A stretch of DNA of 64,000 nt from Mycoplana dimorpha (GTDB taxonomy: Bacteria; Pseudomonadota; Alphaproteobacteria; Rhizobiales; Rhizobiaceae). The stretch is taken from contig NZ_PZZZ01000004.1 in the NCBI RefSeq assembly GCF_003046475.1, positions 62,001 to 126,000 on the forward strand. The letters run 5' to 3'. A program made the position numbers and the translations under genes. Below, piece after piece: positions 1-9,716 of the stretch. Within the stretch, counting starts at the first letter, position 1; the number at the start of each line of letters is the position of its first letter. The notes below the pieces were generated by a model. That model saw only the letters and a list, made by a program, of their open reading frames with translations, searched no databases and was not told the DNA's origin.

Positions 1-268
1 CGTGATCGACAACGGCAAGGGACTGCCGACCGAGAACCGGCACCGGATTCTCGAACCCTACATGACGATGCGGGAGAAGGGCACCGGCCTGGGGCTGGCG
101 ATCGTCAAGAAGATCATCGAGGACCACGGCGGCCAACTCGAATTGCACGACGCCCCGCCGGAGTTTGACAACGGCCACGGCGCGATGATCCGCGTCATCC
201 TGCCGGCCGATGAAAACACCGCCGTCGAAGCGGATGACAATGACAAGGAAGTGACACATGGCCTCTGA
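1..268 (+). CDS. ntrY: NtrY sensor histidine kinase, C-terminal end (partial)
   Basis: Only the last 88 or so residues lie inside the window; the first whole codon is at position 2. They form the end of a histidine-kinase ATP-binding domain: DNGKGLP is the G1 box and [19 protein letters not shown] is the G2 box and following helix. NtrY is the membrane sensor that phosphorylates NtrX and is linked in alphaproteobacteria to nitrogen and redox responses. The stop lies inside the next gene: the two overlap by 11 bases, which suggests coupled translation. The name rests on this pairing with ntrX, because the sensory and transmembrane parts are outside the window. Confidence 0.9.
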   Translation, partial: VIDNGKGLPTENRHRILEPYMTMREKGTGLGLAIVKKIIEDHGGQLELHDAPPEFDNGHGAMIRVILPADENTAVEADDNDKEVTHGL

Positions 269-1622
269 CATTCTGGTGGTGGACGACGAAGAGGATATTC
301 GCGAGATCGTGTCGGGCATTCTGTCCGACGAAGGGCATGAGACGCGGACCGCCTATGACAGCGACAGCGCGCTGCAGGCGATCAGCGACCGGCTCCCGCG
401 CCTCGTCTTCCTCGACATCTGGATGCAGGGCAGCAAGCTGGATGGACTGGCGCTTCTCGACGAGATCAAGAGCCGCCACCCGGATCTTCCCGTCGTGATG
501 ATTTCCGGCCACGGCAACATCGAAACCGCCGTTTCCGCCATCCGTCGCGGCGCCTACGACTTCATCGAGAAACCGTTCAAGGCCGACCGGCTGATCCTCA
601 TTGCCGAGCGTGCGCTGGAGAATTCCAAGCTGAAGCGTGAGGTGAACGAACTGAAGCGTCGGTCCGGGGATCCCGTCGAACTGATCGGCACTTCGGTCGC
701 CGTATCGCAGCTGCGCCAGACGATCGACAAGGTCGCGCCGACAAACAGCCGGATCATGATCCTCGGCCCCTCCGGTTCCGGCAAGGAACTGGTGGCGCGG
801 ATGATTCACCGCAAATCGAACCGCGCCAACGGGCCGTTCGTCGTCCTCAACGCTGCCGCGATCACTCCGGACCGGATGGAGGTGGCCCTGTTCGGCACCG
901 AAGGCGGCGGCGGCCAGCAGCGCAAGACGGGCGCGCTCGAGGAGGCCCACGGCGGCATCCTGTATCTCGACGAGATCGGCGAAATGCCGCGCGAGACGCA
1001 GAACAAGATCCTTCGCGTCCTCGTCGACCAGCAGTTCGAGCGCGTCGGCGGCGCGAAGCGGGTGAAGGTCGACGTGCGCATCATCTCCTCCACCGCCTAC
1101 CATCTCGAGAGCCTGATTGCCGAGGGTGCATTCCGCGAGGATCTCTACCATCGCCTCGCCGTCGTGCCGGTGCGCGTGCCGCCGCTGGCCGAGCGCCGGG
1201 AGGATATTCCGTTCCTCGTCGACATGTTCATGCGCCAGATCGGCGAACAGGCCGGCATCCGCGCACGCAAGATCGGCGAGGACGCGCTGGCGGTACTGCA
1301 GGCCCACGACTGGCCCGGCAACATCCGGCAGTTGCGCAACAATATCGAAAGGCTGATGATTCTCGCCCGCAGCGACGGTCCCGACAGCCCGATCACCGCC
1401 GACATGCTGCCGACGGATGTCGGCGACATGCTGCCGAAGGTCTCCTCGCAGGGCGACCACCACATCATGACGCTGCCGTTGCGCGAGGCACGCGAGATGT
1501 TCGAGCGCGACTATCTCATTGCGCAGATCAATCGCTTCGGCGGCAACATCTCCCGCACTGCGGAGTTCGTCGGAATGGAACGCTCGGCGCTCCATCGCAA
1601 GCTGAAGTCGCTCGGCGTATAG
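258..1622 (+). CDS. ntrX: NtrX response regulator, sigma-54-activator type
   Basis: A 454-residue protein with receiver, AAA+ and DNA-binding parts. The receiver domain spans about residues 1-120, with acidic residues D10/E11 and phosphoacceptor D53 in VFLDIW. The AAA+ domain spans about 140-380, with Walker A GPSGSGKE and Walker B-like [11 protein letters not shown]. The C-terminal Fis-type helix-turn-helix is [20 protein letters not shown]. Where NtrC-type activators carry GAFTGA, this protein reads [20 protein letters not shown], so the sigma-54 contact loop is absent. Such loss is known for NtrX in some alphaproteobacteria and suggests it works without RpoN. The ATG overlaps ntrY by 11 bases, and trkA follows 27 bases downstream. 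Confidence 0.95.
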   Translation: MASDILVVDDEEDIREIVSGILSDEGHETRTAYDSDSALQAISDRLPRLVFLDIWMQGSKLDGLALLDEIKSRHPDLPVVMISGHGNIETAVSAIRRGAYDFIEKPFKADRLILIAERALENSKLKREVNELKRRSGDPVELIGTSVAVSQLRQTIDKVAPTNSRIMILGPSGSGKELVARMIHRKSNRANGPFVVLNAAAITPDRMEVALFGTEGGGGQQRKTGALEEAHGGILYLDEIGEMPRETQNKILRVLVDQQFERVGGAKRVKVDVRIISSTAYHLESLIAEGAFREDLYHRLAVVPVRVPPLAERREDIPFLVDMFMRQIGEQAGIRARKIGEDALAVLQAHDWPGNIRQLRNNIERLMILARSDGPDSPITADMLPTDVGDMLPKVSSQGDHHIMTLPLREAREMFERDYLIAQINRFGGNISRTAEFVGMERSALHRKLKSLGV

Positions 1623-1649
1623 TCCGGCACGCAAGCGAAGGGGCAAGCC

Positions 1650-3026
1650 ATGAAAGTCATCATCTGCGGCGCCGGCCGGGTCGGCTACGGCATTGCCGAG
1701 CGCCTCTCGGAGGAGGGCAACGACGTTTCGGTGATCGACACGTCGGCCGCGCTCATCGCCGCCATAACCGAGACGCTTGACGTCAGTGGCGTCGTCGGCC
1801 ACGGCGCACATCCGGACGTGCTTGCCAAGGCAGGCGCGGATCAGGCCGAAATGATCATCGCCGTGACGTTGCACGACGAGATCAACATGGTCGCCTGCCA
1901 GGTCGCCCATTCCCTGTTCAAGGTCCCGACCAAGATCGCCCGCATCCGGGCCCAGAGCTACCTGGCCCCCGAATACTCCGATCTCTTCTCCCGCGACGAC
2001 ATGCCGATCGACGTGGCGATCTCGCCGGAAATCGAGGTCGGCAAGATGGTGCTGCGGCGCATATCGTATCCCGGGGCGACTGATGTGGTGCGCTTCGCGG
2101 ACGACCGGATCGTCATGTTGGCGATCGAGTGCATGGAGGACTGCCCGGTCGTCAACACGCCGCTCAAGCAGCTCACGGAGCTGTTTCCGGACCTCAATGC
2201 CACCGTCACCGGCATTTATCGGAACGGCAAACTGTTCGTTGCGCGCTCGGCCGATGAAATGCAGACCGGCGACCTCGCCTATGTCGTCTGCGAAACCACA
2301 CATGTCCGCAGGACGCTGTCGCTGTTCGGCCACGAGGAGCAGGAGGCGGCGCGCATCGTGATCGCCGGCGGCGGCAATATCGGTCTCTTCGTCGCCAGGA
2401 CGATCGAGGAGTACCAGCCGAAGACCCGCATCAAGATCATCGAGAGCGACCGCGACCGGGCCGTTCGCATTGCCGACCAGCTGCGCAACACGGTCGTGCT
2501 GCACGGCTCGGCGCTCGACCAGAAGCTGCTCCTCGAGGCCGACATCCAGGACGCCGACCTCGTCGTCGCGCTGACCAACAACGACCAGATCAATATCCTC
2601 GGCAGCGTGATGGCGAAGAAGCTCGGCTGCAAGCAGAATCTCGTTCTGTTGAACGAGCCGTCGTTCCAGGATTTCGTCAAGAGCCTCGGCATCGACGCAC
2701 ATATCAATCCGCGCGCGGTGACGATCTCCGGCATCCTCCAACACGTTCGCAAGGGGCGCATCCGTTCGGTCTATGCGGTGCAGCGCGGCGCGGCGGAGGT
2801 GATCGAGGCGGAGGCGCTCGAGACCTCGCCGCTCGTCGGTACGCCGTTCCGAGATCTGGTGCTGCCGGAGGGGCTGCGGATCGGCGCGATCTACCGCGAC
2901 GGGGCGGTATTGCGGCCCGGCGGCAACATGAGGATCCGTGCCAGGGACCGGGTGGTGCTGTTCGCCACCGGCGAGGCCGTGCACCATGTCCAGCAGCTGT
3001 TCCGTGTCAGCATCCAGTATTTCTAG
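1650..3026 (+). CDS. trkA: Trk system potassium uptake protein TrkA
   Basis: A 458-residue cytoplasmic NAD-binding regulator of Trk potassium uptake, with the usual duplicated layout. The first Rossmann domain begins [16 protein letters not shown], and the second begins near residue 233 with [17 protein letters not shown]. Each is followed by a TrkA-C (RCK-C) segment. Length matches the family (about 458). The membrane subunit TrkH is not in this window. The gene sits directly after ntrX, as in other rhizobia, and a purine-rich ribosome site (gaagggg) precedes the ATG. Downstream it meets the decayed dat gene rather than an intact one. Confidence 0.95.
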   Translation: MKVIICGAGRVGYGIAERLSEEGNDVSVIDTSAALIAAITETLDVSGVVGHGAHPDVLAKAGADQAEMIIAVTLHDEINMVACQVAHSLFKVPTKIARIRAQSYLAPEYSDLFSRDDMPIDVAISPEIEVGKMVLRRISYPGATDVVRFADDRIVMLAIECMEDCPVVNTPLKQLTELFPDLNATVTGIYRNGKLFVARSADEMQTGDLAYVVCETTHVRRTLSLFGHEEQEAARIVIAGGGNIGLFVARTIEEYQPKTRIKIIESDRDRAVRIADQLRNTVVLHGSALDQKLLLEADIQDADLVVALTNNDQINILGSVMAKKLGCKQNLVLLNEPSFQDFVKSLGIDAHINPRAVTISGILQHVRKGRIRSVYAVQRGAAEVIEAEALETSPLVGTPFRDLVLPEGLRIGAIYRDGAVLRPGGNMRIRARDRVVLFATGEAVHHVQQLFRVSIQYF

Positions 3027-3036
3027 CCCGGCCCGA

Positions 3037-3284
3037 ACGCCACGCTTTGCCTATGTCAACGGCCGTTATGTCCGTCATGCCGATGCCGCCGTCCATGTCG
3101 AGGATCGCGGCTACCAGTTTGCCGTCGGGGTCTAGAGGTGTGCGGGGTGCGCCACGGCGTCATTGTGGACCTGACACGGCGCCTCGACCGGCCCGATCAC
3201 TCTCTGAGCGAGATTCGGACCGACCGGCCGATTTGCCCACTGCGCGAAGCACTTTTCGAAGTTGCGGAGAAGACTGCGATTTGA
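3037..3284 (+). pseudogene. Remnant of D-amino-acid aminotransferase (dat)
   Basis: Conceptual reading from 3037 gives [19 protein letters not shown] followed by [10 protein letters not shown], the N-terminus of a fold-type IV PLP D-alanine aminotransferase. At 3133-3135 the frame hits TAG. Shifting frame by one base continues with [18 protein letters not shown] and then DHSLSEIR, the next segment of the same family. The lesion therefore looks like loss of one base (gtctaGAGG for gtctatGAGG). The expected start codon reads ACG (3037-3039), and the conserved FADGV is FAVGV. Homology ends after about 80 residues of a protein normally near 285, so most of the 3' part is deleted. In relatives I recall an intact dat between trkA and hfq. 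Family assignment is from recalled sequence character. Confidence 0.8.
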
Positions 3285-3385
3285 TACCAAAACCATCGGA
3301 GAGGTGGTTAATCCAAACTCCGGGGATTTTCAGGTTTTCAGTCAACCGGTCGAACAGGATCGGCAATCAAGAAAGAAGCGGCGCC

Positions 3386-3628
3386 ATGGCGGAACGTTCT
3401 CAGAATTTGCAGGACCTTTTTCTTAATACCGTTCGCAAACAAAAAATTTCCCTGACAATCTTCCTGATCAACGGCGTCAAGCTGACCGGCGTCGTGACGT
3501 CGTTCGACAATTTCTGTGTCTTGTTGCGCCGCGACGGTCATTCGCAGCTGGTGTACAAGCATGCTATCTCGACGATCATGCCCGGCCAGCCGCTGCAGAT
3601 GTTCGAGAGCGAAGAAGCCGCCTCCTGA
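3386..3628 (+). CDS. hfq: RNA chaperone Hfq
   Basis: An 80-residue protein covering a complete Hfq. The Sm1 region includes [20 protein letters not shown], and the Sm2 region includes the YKHAIST segment (E. coli YKHAIST). Hfq forms hexameric rings that pair small RNAs with mRNAs. The ATG at 3386 follows a purine-rich stretch (aagaaagaag); the same frame is open upstream, but that part is non-homologous and crosses the dat remnant. hflX follows on the same strand, the classic hfq-hflX pairing. Confidence 0.97.
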   Translation: MAERSQNLQDLFLNTVRKQKISLTIFLINGVKLTGVVTSFDNFCVLLRRDGHSQLVYKHAISTIMPGQPLQMFESEEAAS

Positions 3629-3675
3629 CAAGGTCAAGGTCGATTAGCAAGCGCGATACTAGCCACGATTCCATC

Positions 3676-5013
3676 GTGCCGGAGCCGGAGAGACGCCGCG
3701 ACGATTCACGCGCGGTCGTCGTCGCGCCGGTGGTGAGGAAGCACAAGGCAGACCCGAACGGTCGCTCCGACGGTGCGCGCCTTGCCGAAGCCATCGGTCT
3801 GGCCCGCGCGATCGATCTCGATGTCGTCCATTCGGCGATCGTTCCGGTGACGCAGCCGAAACCCGGCACGCTGCTCGGCGCCGGCAAGATCGCTGAGATC
3901 AAGGCGGCGCTCGATGAGGGCGAGGCGGGTCTGGTGATCGTCGATCACCCCCTGACGCCGGTGCAGCAGCGCAACCTCGAGAAGGAATGGAACGCCAAGG
4001 TCATCGACCGGACGGGCCTTATCCTCGAAATCTTCGGCCGGCGGGCGTCCACCAAGGAAGGCACGCTGCAGGTCGAGCTGGCGCACCTGAACTACCAGAA
4101 GGGCCGGCTGGTCCGCAGCTGGACCCACCTGGAGCGCCAGCGCGGCGGCGCTGGTTTCATGGGCGGTCCGGGCGAAACCCAGATCGAGGCGGACCGTCGG
4201 TTGCTGCAGGAGCGCATCGTCCGCCTGGAGCGGGAACTGGAGCAGGTGCGCCGCACGCGCCAGCTCCACCGCGCCAAGCGCAAGAAGGTGCCGCATCCGA
4301 TCGTCGCCTTGGTGGGCTACACCAACGCCGGTAAATCCACGCTCTTCAACCGGATCACCGGTGCGGGCGTGCTTGCCGAGGACATGCTGTTTGCCACGCT
4401 CGATCCGACGCTCAGGCGCATGAAGTTGCCGCAGGGGCGCACCGTCATCCTGTCGGACACCGTCGGCTTCATCTCCGATCTTCCCACCCACCTCGTCGCC
4501 GCCTTCCGCGCGACGCTGGAGGAGGTGCTCGAGGCGGATCTGATCCTGCATGTCCGCGACATGTCCGACCCCGACAACGGTGCCCAGGCTGCCGACGTGC
4601 TGCGCATTCTCGCCGACCTCGGCATCGACGAGAAGGACGGTGCCGAGCGCATCCTCGAGGTCTGGAACAAGATCGACGACCTGCCGGCGGAGGCGCGCGA
4701 CGCACTGGTGCAAAAATCGGCGGCGACGCCGAACACCATCGCCGTGTCGGCGCTGACCGGCGAGGGGGTCGGTCGGCTGCTGGACGAGGTCAACCGCCGG
4801 CTGTCCGGCGTCCTCGTCGATCGTGACGTCGTCCTGCCGGTGGACAAGCTGCAACTGCTGCCCTGGCTCTACGATCATTCGATCGTGGACGAGCGCGAAG
4901 ATCAGGAAGACGGCAGCGTGCGCGTTTCGGTCCGGCTGACGGAGACCGAGGCCGCCGAACTGGATCGCCGGCTCGGGCAGGGGGCAAGGCGCCCGCTCGA
5001 AGACTGGGAGTGA
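3676..5013 (+). CDS. hflX: GTPase HflX, ribosome-associated
   Basis: A 445-residue GTPase that binds 50S or 70S ribosomes and can rescue or split stalled ones. The N-terminal HflX domain includes [13 protein letters not shown] and a glycine-rich linker [15 protein letters not shown]. The G domain has G1 [12 protein letters not shown]3 DTVGFI and G4 NKID. The start is a GTG without a strong ribosome site; no better start is visible, and homologues I recall have a longer, poorly conserved N-terminus, so the start is uncertain. It follows hfq by 47 bases and converges with mazG. Confidence 0.95.
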   Translation: MPEPERRRDDSRAVVVAPVVRKHKADPNGRSDGARLAEAIGLARAIDLDVVHSAIVPVTQPKPGTLLGAGKIAEIKAALDEGEAGLVIVDHPLTPVQQRNLEKEWNAKVIDRTGLILEIFGRRASTKEGTLQVELAHLNYQKGRLVRSWTHLERQRGGAGFMGGPGETQIEADRRLLQERIVRLERELEQVRRTRQLHRAKRKKVPHPIVALVGYTNAGKSTLFNRITGAGVLAEDMLFATLDPTLRRMKLPQGRTVILSDTVGFISDLPTHLVAAFRATLEEVLEADLILHVRDMSDPDNGAQAADVLRILADLGIDEKDGAERILEVWNKIDDLPAEARDALVQKSAATPNTIAVSALTGEGVGRLLDEVNRRLSGVLVDRDVVLPVDKLQLLPWLYDHSIVDEREDQEDGSVRVSVRLTETEAAELDRRLGQGARRPLEDWE

Positions 5014-5129
5014 CGGTGCGGACGACTACGGAACGTCGTTGAGGTTGGGCGCCAGAGACGCCAGCTCAAGCTGCGTCTGTTCGCTGGCATGTCTCGGCTC
5101 GAAGCGGCGCCCCTTCAGCGAGGCATCGG

Positions 5130-5963
5130 TCAGCCGAGATCCCGTTCGATCGCCTTCGCCGCCTGCCAGAGTTCTTCCATGCGCTCCAGCGTCGCTTTCT
5201 CCAGCGTTTCGCCCGAAGCTTCAAGTTCCGTCTGGATGTGGGCGAAGCGTCGGCGGAATTTCGAGTTCGTCCCGCGCAAGGCCATTTCCGCGTCTGTGTC
5301 CGTATGGCGGCCGATGTTGACGACGGCGAAGAGCAGGTCGCCCAGTTCGTCCGCCACTTTCTTGCGGTCGCCGTCGCGTAGCGCCTCGCGAAGCTCCTCC
5401 ACCTCTTCTACGATCTTGTCCAGGATCGGTTCCGGTTCGGACCAGTCGAAACCCACCTTGGCCGCGCGCTCCTGCAGCTTGAGCGCCTCGACCAGAGCCG
5501 GGAACGAGCGTTGCACTGTGCCGAGATGCCCCTTGTCGGTCTCCGGGGGGAGGCCATGCCGGGCGCGCCGTTCGTTCCGTTCGCGTTTTTCCGCCTGCTT
5601 GATCGCGTCCCATTGCAGCTTCACCGCCTCGGGGGTGTCGGCGTCCGAACGGGCGAACACGTGTGGATGACGACGGATCATCTTGCGGGTGACAGCCTCC
5701 ACGACATCGCCGAACGCGAACTGGCCGGTCTCCTCGGCGATGCGCGCATGGAACACCACCTGCAGCAGCAGATCGCCGAGTTCGTCGCAGAGGTCATGCA
5801 TGTCGCCGCGCTCGATGGCATCGGCGACCTCGTAAGCCTCCTCGATCGTGTAGGGCTTGATCGTCTCGAAGGTCTGCACGACGTCCCATGGGCAGCCGGT
5901 TTCCGGCTGGCGCAGGGCGGCCATGATGTCGAGAAGGCCCTGGATGTCGCGGGACGGCTGCAT
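5130..5963 (-). CDS. mazG: Nucleoside triphosphate pyrophosphohydrolase MazG
   Basis: A 277-residue all-alpha NTP pyrophosphohydrolase with two MazG repeats. The first contains CDELGDLLLQVVFHARIAEE and the second KVADELGDLLFAVVNIGRH; both carry the metal-binding acidic residues (E..E..D). It hydrolyses canonical and damaged NTPs to NMPs. I chose the ATG at 5963 over a GTG three codons upstream at 5972, because ggag lies just before the ATG and MQPSRDI matches the usual family start. It is 20 bases downstream of the deaminase gene on the same strand, so the two probably share a transcript. Confidence 0.95.
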   Translation of the reverse strand: MQPSRDIQGLLDIMAALRQPETGCPWDVVQTFETIKPYTIEEAYEVADAIERGDMHDLCDELGDLLLQVVFHARIAEETGQFAFGDVVEAVTRKMIRRHPHVFARSDADTPEAVKLQWDAIKQAEKRERNERRARHGLPPETDKGHLGTVQRSFPALVEALKLQERAAKVGFDWSEPEPILDKIVEEVEELREALRDGDRKKVADELGDLLFAVVNIGRHTDTDAEMALRGTNSKFRRRFAHIQTELEASGETLEKATLERMEELWQAAKAIERDLG

Positions 5964-5983
5964 GCTCTCCACCCTTGCGTCGG

Positions 5984-6571
5984 TCAGTTCAGCGGTATGC
6001 TGTTGGCGTCCTTGCCGGACTGGTAGATGCCCGAGAGTCGGTCATAGGCCGCCCTGATCCGGTCGGCCTGAGCGGCCAGAGCGCTTCTCAGGGGCTCGTC
6101 TTGCTCAGCGATGAGGTCGGCGATGAAATAGGAGTGCCAGAAGGCATTGTTGCGGCGGTAGCCGCCCGGCTCCAGCCCGAACACCTCCTTCATGATCTTG
6201 AGATCATGCGGGATGGCAAATGCGTCGCGCGAATCCTGGTGGCTGAAGAACGAATAGAAGTTGTCGAAACCCGCCCAGGTGATGGCGGACATGCACATGG
6301 TGCAGGGTTCGTGCGTCGACAGGAAAATCAAATCCTTGGTGGAGATTTCTCGAGCGATCTCGTAGAAGCGCTTCAGGGCGTGAACCTCGCCATGCCAGAG
6401 AGGGTTTTCCAGCTCGTTGTTGGTCTCGGCGATGACGACGGACAGATCGGATTTCTTCAGGATCGCAGCGCCGAAAACCTTGTTGCCCTCGGCGACGCCA
6501 CGCTCGGTCAGGGGCAGGATGTCGTATTCGATGACGTCGAGAAGGCGTTGTGGAAGCAAGGTCGCTGACAA
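5984..6571 (-). CDS. Nucleoside deaminase-like protein (CDA superfamily)
   Basis: A 195-residue zinc deaminase-fold protein. The zinc ligands and catalytic glutamate are visible as HGEVHA and EPCTMCMSA. It is longer than TadA and has a distinctive C-terminal extension from about residue 130 onward. The substrate cannot be read from sequence; a free nucleobase, nucleoside or nucleotide is plausible. Its start is a TTG at 6571 with gaggatt nine bases upstream. The gene lies just before mazG on the same strand, an arrangement that hints at joint nucleotide-pool cleaning, though this is inference. TadA itself would normally be shorter (about 150 residues), so I do not call it tadA. Confidence 0.75.
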   Translation of the reverse strand: MSATLLPQRLLDVIEYDILPLTERGVAEGNKVFGAAILKKSDLSVVIAETNNELENPLWHGEVHALKRFYEIAREISTKDLIFLSTHEPCTMCMSAITWAGFDNFYSFFSHQDSRDAFAIPHDLKIMKEVFGLEPGGYRRNNAFWHSYFIADLIAEQDEPLRSALAAQADRIRAAYDRLSGIYQSGKDANSIPLN

Positions 6572-6665
6572 GATCGTAATCCTCTATGAAGCGCCAGGAA
6601 TGTAAGCCCGCCCGCCGAGAAGCGAAAGCGGCAAACGCCACCAACGCGACGGCTTTCGGCGGACG

Positions 6666-8033
6666 CTATGCGGCTATGACCCGATTGCGGCCCTCGTTCT
6701 TGGCGCGATAAAGCGCCTGGTCCGCCGCGTTGATCAGATGCTGGTAGTCGGGGTGCCCCGTATGGGTAGCTACGCCGATCGATACCGTGGCATGGACTTT
6801 CGAACCGTCGCCGACCGTAATCTCGGCGGCCATCACGGCGGCGCGCACCCTGTTGGCAACCTCAAGAGCGGCTTCCAGATTGGTCTCGACGAGTGCGACC
6901 AGAAACTCCTCCCCGCCATACCGGAAGACGATATCGGCGGAGCGGGTATTGTCGGCGATGATTTCGGCAATCTGGCGCAGCACGGCGTCGCCGGCGGCAT
7001 GGCCCCGGGTGTCGTTGATCTGCTTGAAATGATCGGCGTCGATCATCATCACGGCGAGAGGCGTTCCGTGTTGCTGCGACAGCGCCACTTCGCGGCCGAG
7101 AATCGAAGGAAGGAACTTCCGGCTGAGCGTGCTCGTGAGCGGATCTCGGCCGCCGGCGGAGGCCGACAGGCTCTGAAAGAGGTCCGCCAGCAGGAATTTG
7201 ATTTCTTCCACGCGGGCTTGCAGGTTCGCGACGAGCGGAGCCGCCCCGTCCGGTCCATGAAGCGATGGAAGGCTGTCGATCGACGGAAGCAGTTGTTCGT
7301 CGATCTCTTTCATGGCCGCATCGATGCTGTTGAGCATGATCGACCCCTGAAACATCACGCTGGCCCGGTGCCGGAACCAGAGACCGAATTCGGACTGCGA
7401 GATCGGCTTGAGACGTGCGCCGCCAGCGCCGCCGAACAGGCTGAAGATCGCGGCTTGGCTCCATTCCAGGAGCGCGGCTCTCTGGCTCTCCCGCTCGACG
7501 CTGACGTCCTGCCCGAGCGTGAAGAGCCGGTACGCCTCCTCGATCTTGGCACGCTGCGCTACCCCGGTGACGTATGCCTGGCTCATCAAGAGCATGGCAA
7601 AGTCGATCACCTCGTTCAGCAGGACGATTGCGGTCGCGCCCTCGCGGTTGCCGTGATTGCTCAACAGGATCTCGCCGACGTCGCTCTTGATGAGGCTGGC
7701 GCCTTCGAGGACGATGTGCACCGGAATCTTGATGCGCGAATGGACCTCACCCATCTTCCGCTGGCGCTCGGCAAATTCCTCGATGCCCTGGTTAGGATCA
7801 AAGGTCGCGAGCGACTGCAGCCAGCGCTGCAGGGACGGGCTCAGCCGGTCGACCACGACCGAGTGGCTGAGGAAGTGCGAAGCCTCGTCGTGCTTCAGGA
7901 AAACTTCGTAGAATCGTCCCACGAGCCGGTCGGCGTGTTCCGCCAGCACGGCGGCGAGGGTTTCCCGCGCCTTGTCCAGACGCGTTGTTTCACAGACGTG
8001 CCAGAGATTCAGGCATTGCGGAGAAGCATTCAT
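6666..8033 (-). CDS. Globin-coupled diguanylate cyclase (DosC-like)
   Basis: A 455-residue soluble protein. Residues about 5-160 form a globin-coupled sensor: H98 in MGEVHSRIKIPVHIVLEGA is the likely proximal haem ligand and Y42 a candidate distal residue. A helical linker (about 165-290) leads to a GGDEF domain at 295-455, with active site RYGGEEF at about 373-377. An allosteric inhibition site RSAD sits five residues before it. The layout matches oxygen-sensing cyclases such as E. coli DosC, which make c-di-GMP in response to haem ligand state. The ATG at 8033 has a good ribosome site (ggaagg) seven bases upstream, so the longer open frame to 8315 is not used. It is transcribed divergently from cysG. 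Confidence 0.88.
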   Translation of the reverse strand: MNASPQCLNLWHVCETTRLDKARETLAAVLAEHADRLVGRFYEVFLKHDEASHFLSHSVVVDRLSPSLQRWLQSLATFDPNQGIEEFAERQRKMGEVHSRIKIPVHIVLEGASLIKSDVGEILLSNHGNREGATAIVLLNEVIDFAMLLMSQAYVTGVAQRAKIEEAYRLFTLGQDVSVERESQRAALLEWSQAAIFSLFGGAGGARLKPISQSEFGLWFRHRASVMFQGSIMLNSIDAAMKEIDEQLLPSIDSLPSLHGPDGAAPLVANLQARVEEIKFLLADLFQSLSASAGGRDPLTSTLSRKFLPSILGREVALSQQHGTPLAVMMIDADHFKQINDTRGHAAGDAVLRQIAEIIADNTRSADIVFRYGGEEFLVALVETNLEAALEVANRVRAAVMAAEITVGDGSKVHATVSIGVATHTGHPDYQHLINAADQALYRAKNEGRNRVIAA

Positions 8034-8278
8034 GGCGGACCTTCCGAGGCGTTTGCCCTCTCTAGGAAGCGGGTATTTCAATTTGATTAAAGATCGAGCT
8101 GCGGAATGGCGCGCAGTGATCGGCCGTCCCGGTCGGAGAGCTCTTTGGGGGGGCTTTTCCGTTGCCGTGCGGTTCGATGGAACAGAAATGCACGCGCCCG
8201 CCAAGTCTCGGCATACCGTTCCTTCAATTTCCGGGTGTGACTTGCGATAACGGCAGCCTGTTGAACAAGGATCCGGTC

Positions 8279-9715
8279 GTGAGCAGCCAATCCCGCCTTG
8301 CTGTCTTTCCCGCATTTTTCCGCGTCGCGGGTAAGCGGGTCGTCGTCGCCGGCGGCGGCGATGAAGCCTTTGCCAAGGTGCGGCTGCTGCGCAATACCGA
8401 GGCGGCCGTCACCGTCGCCGCGGCAAACCTTGATCCTGATTTTGCCGCCTACCTGGCGAAAGAGCCGATCGAAGTGATCCGGACCGACGTTCCGGAGCCG
8501 ATACTGGCCGGTGCGACGCTCGTCTTCGCTGCGACCGGTGACGCCGCCGCCGACCGGGCGGTCGCCGAAGCGGCCCGTGCACTCGGAATTCCCGTCAATG
8601 CCGTCGACCAGCCGGAACACTGCGATTTCTTCACCCCGGCGCTGGTGAACCGTGCGCCGGTTGCCGTCGCAATCGGCACCGAAGGAGCAGGGCCGGTTCT
8701 CGCCCAGATGATCCGAAGCCAGATCGACCAGTTGCTTTCGCCGTCGCTTGGCCGGCTTGCCTCGCTTGCGGCTTCATATCGCGACAGGGTGGACGCGCTG
8801 GTGCCGCGCGGGGCGACCCGCCGCCTGTTCTGGCGCCGCTTCTTCCAAGGAGATGTTGCGGACGCGCTCAATGCCGGCGATGCCGATCTGGCGCGCCAAA
8901 AGGCCGCCCAGCTGCTCGTCGAGCCCGGCAGGGTCGAAGGGCACGTCTGGCTCGTCGGCGCCGGTCCCGGGGCCGAGGACCTGCTGACGCTGCGCGCCCA
9001 GCGCGTGATGATGGAGGCGGACGCGATCGTTTTCGATGCGCTGGTGCCGCAGGCGGTCGTCGACATGGGGCGCCGCGATGCCGAGCGGATTTCCGTCGGC
9101 AAGCGCAAGGGCTGCCATTCGAAGTCGCAGGATGAGATCAACGATCTGCTGGTGGAACTCGCCCAGGCCGGCAAGCGCGTTGTGCGGCTGAAGTCCGGCG
9201 ATCCGCTCGTCTATGGCCGCGCTGCAGAGGAGATGGCGGCGCTGCGGGAGGCCGGCATCACCTATGAGATCGTCCCCGGCATCACCTCGGCCTTCGCCGC
9301 CGCCGCCGATTTCGAGCTGCCGCTGACGCTGCGCGGCGTCGCCTCGTCGCTGGTGTTCACCACCGGCCACGACTTGACCGGGGCCGTCCTTCCGGACTGG
9401 GCGAGGCTCGCCGTCTCCGGCGCGACGATCGCCGTCTACATGGGCCGCACGGTGGCGGCCTCGGTTGCAACGCGGCTGATGCAGGCGGGCCTGCCGGCCG
9501 AAACCACGGTCGCCGTGGTCGAGAACGCCAGCCGCGCCGACAAGCGGCTCCTGCACGGCACCCTCAACGACCTTCCGGACCTGCAATATCGGGACGAACT
9601 GACGGGGCCGGTCATGGTGATCATCGGCGACGCGGTCGCCGGCGCCAATTTCGAACATTCCGTTCCGCTCGTCCGTGCATGCGACACGGCGGACGCCGCA
9701 TTTTTGGGAGCATGA
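8279..9715 (+). CDS. cysG: Siroheme synthase CysG
   Basis: A 478-residue bifunctional protein. The N-terminal half (about 1-200) has the precorrin-2 dehydrogenase/ferrochelatase Rossmann segment VVVAGGGDEAFAKVRLL. The C-terminal half (about 215-470) is uroporphyrinogen-III methyltransferase, with VWLVGAGPGAEDLLTLRA and the binding loop VVRLKSGDPLVYGR. Together they turn uroporphyrinogen III into siroheme, the cofactor of the sulfite reductase encoded two genes downstream. I use the GTG at 8279, preceded by aagga; the upstream open part to 8162 is not homologous. A one-base gap to the DUF2849 gene implies an operon. Confidence 0.95.
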   Translation: MSSQSRLAVFPAFFRVAGKRVVVAGGGDEAFAKVRLLRNTEAAVTVAAANLDPDFAAYLAKEPIEVIRTDVPEPILAGATLVFAATGDAAADRAVAEAARALGIPVNAVDQPEHCDFFTPALVNRAPVAVAIGTEGAGPVLAQMIRSQIDQLLSPSLGRLASLAASYRDRVDALVPRGATRRLFWRRFFQGDVADALNAGDADLARQKAAQLLVEPGRVEGHVWLVGAGPGAEDLLTLRAQRVMMEADAIVFDALVPQAVVDMGRRDAERISVGKRKGCHSKSQDEINDLLVELAQAGKRVVRLKSGDPLVYGRAAEEMAALREAGITYEIVPGITSAFAAAADFELPLTLRGVASSLVFTTGHDLTGAVLPDWARLAVSGATIAVYMGRTVAASVATRLMQAGLPAETTVAVVENASRADKRLLHGTLNDLPDLQYRDELTGPVMVIIGDAVAGANFEHSVPLVRACDTADAAFLGA

Positions 9716-9716
9716 C

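Noticed and set aside
195-2987. 930-residue open frame on the minus strand opposite ntrX/trkA
   Set aside because: Both plus-strand genes are clear homologues; the antisense frame is compositionally biased (R, D, V, H) and results from high GC third positions.
3047-3385. N-terminal extension of hfq back to 3047
   Set aside because: That frame reads nonsense over the dat remnant; Hfq homology begins exactly at 3386.
8034-8315. 94-residue N-terminal extension of the diguanylate cyclase
   Set aside because: Not family-like and would overlap the cysG leader; the ATG at 8033 has a good ribosome site.
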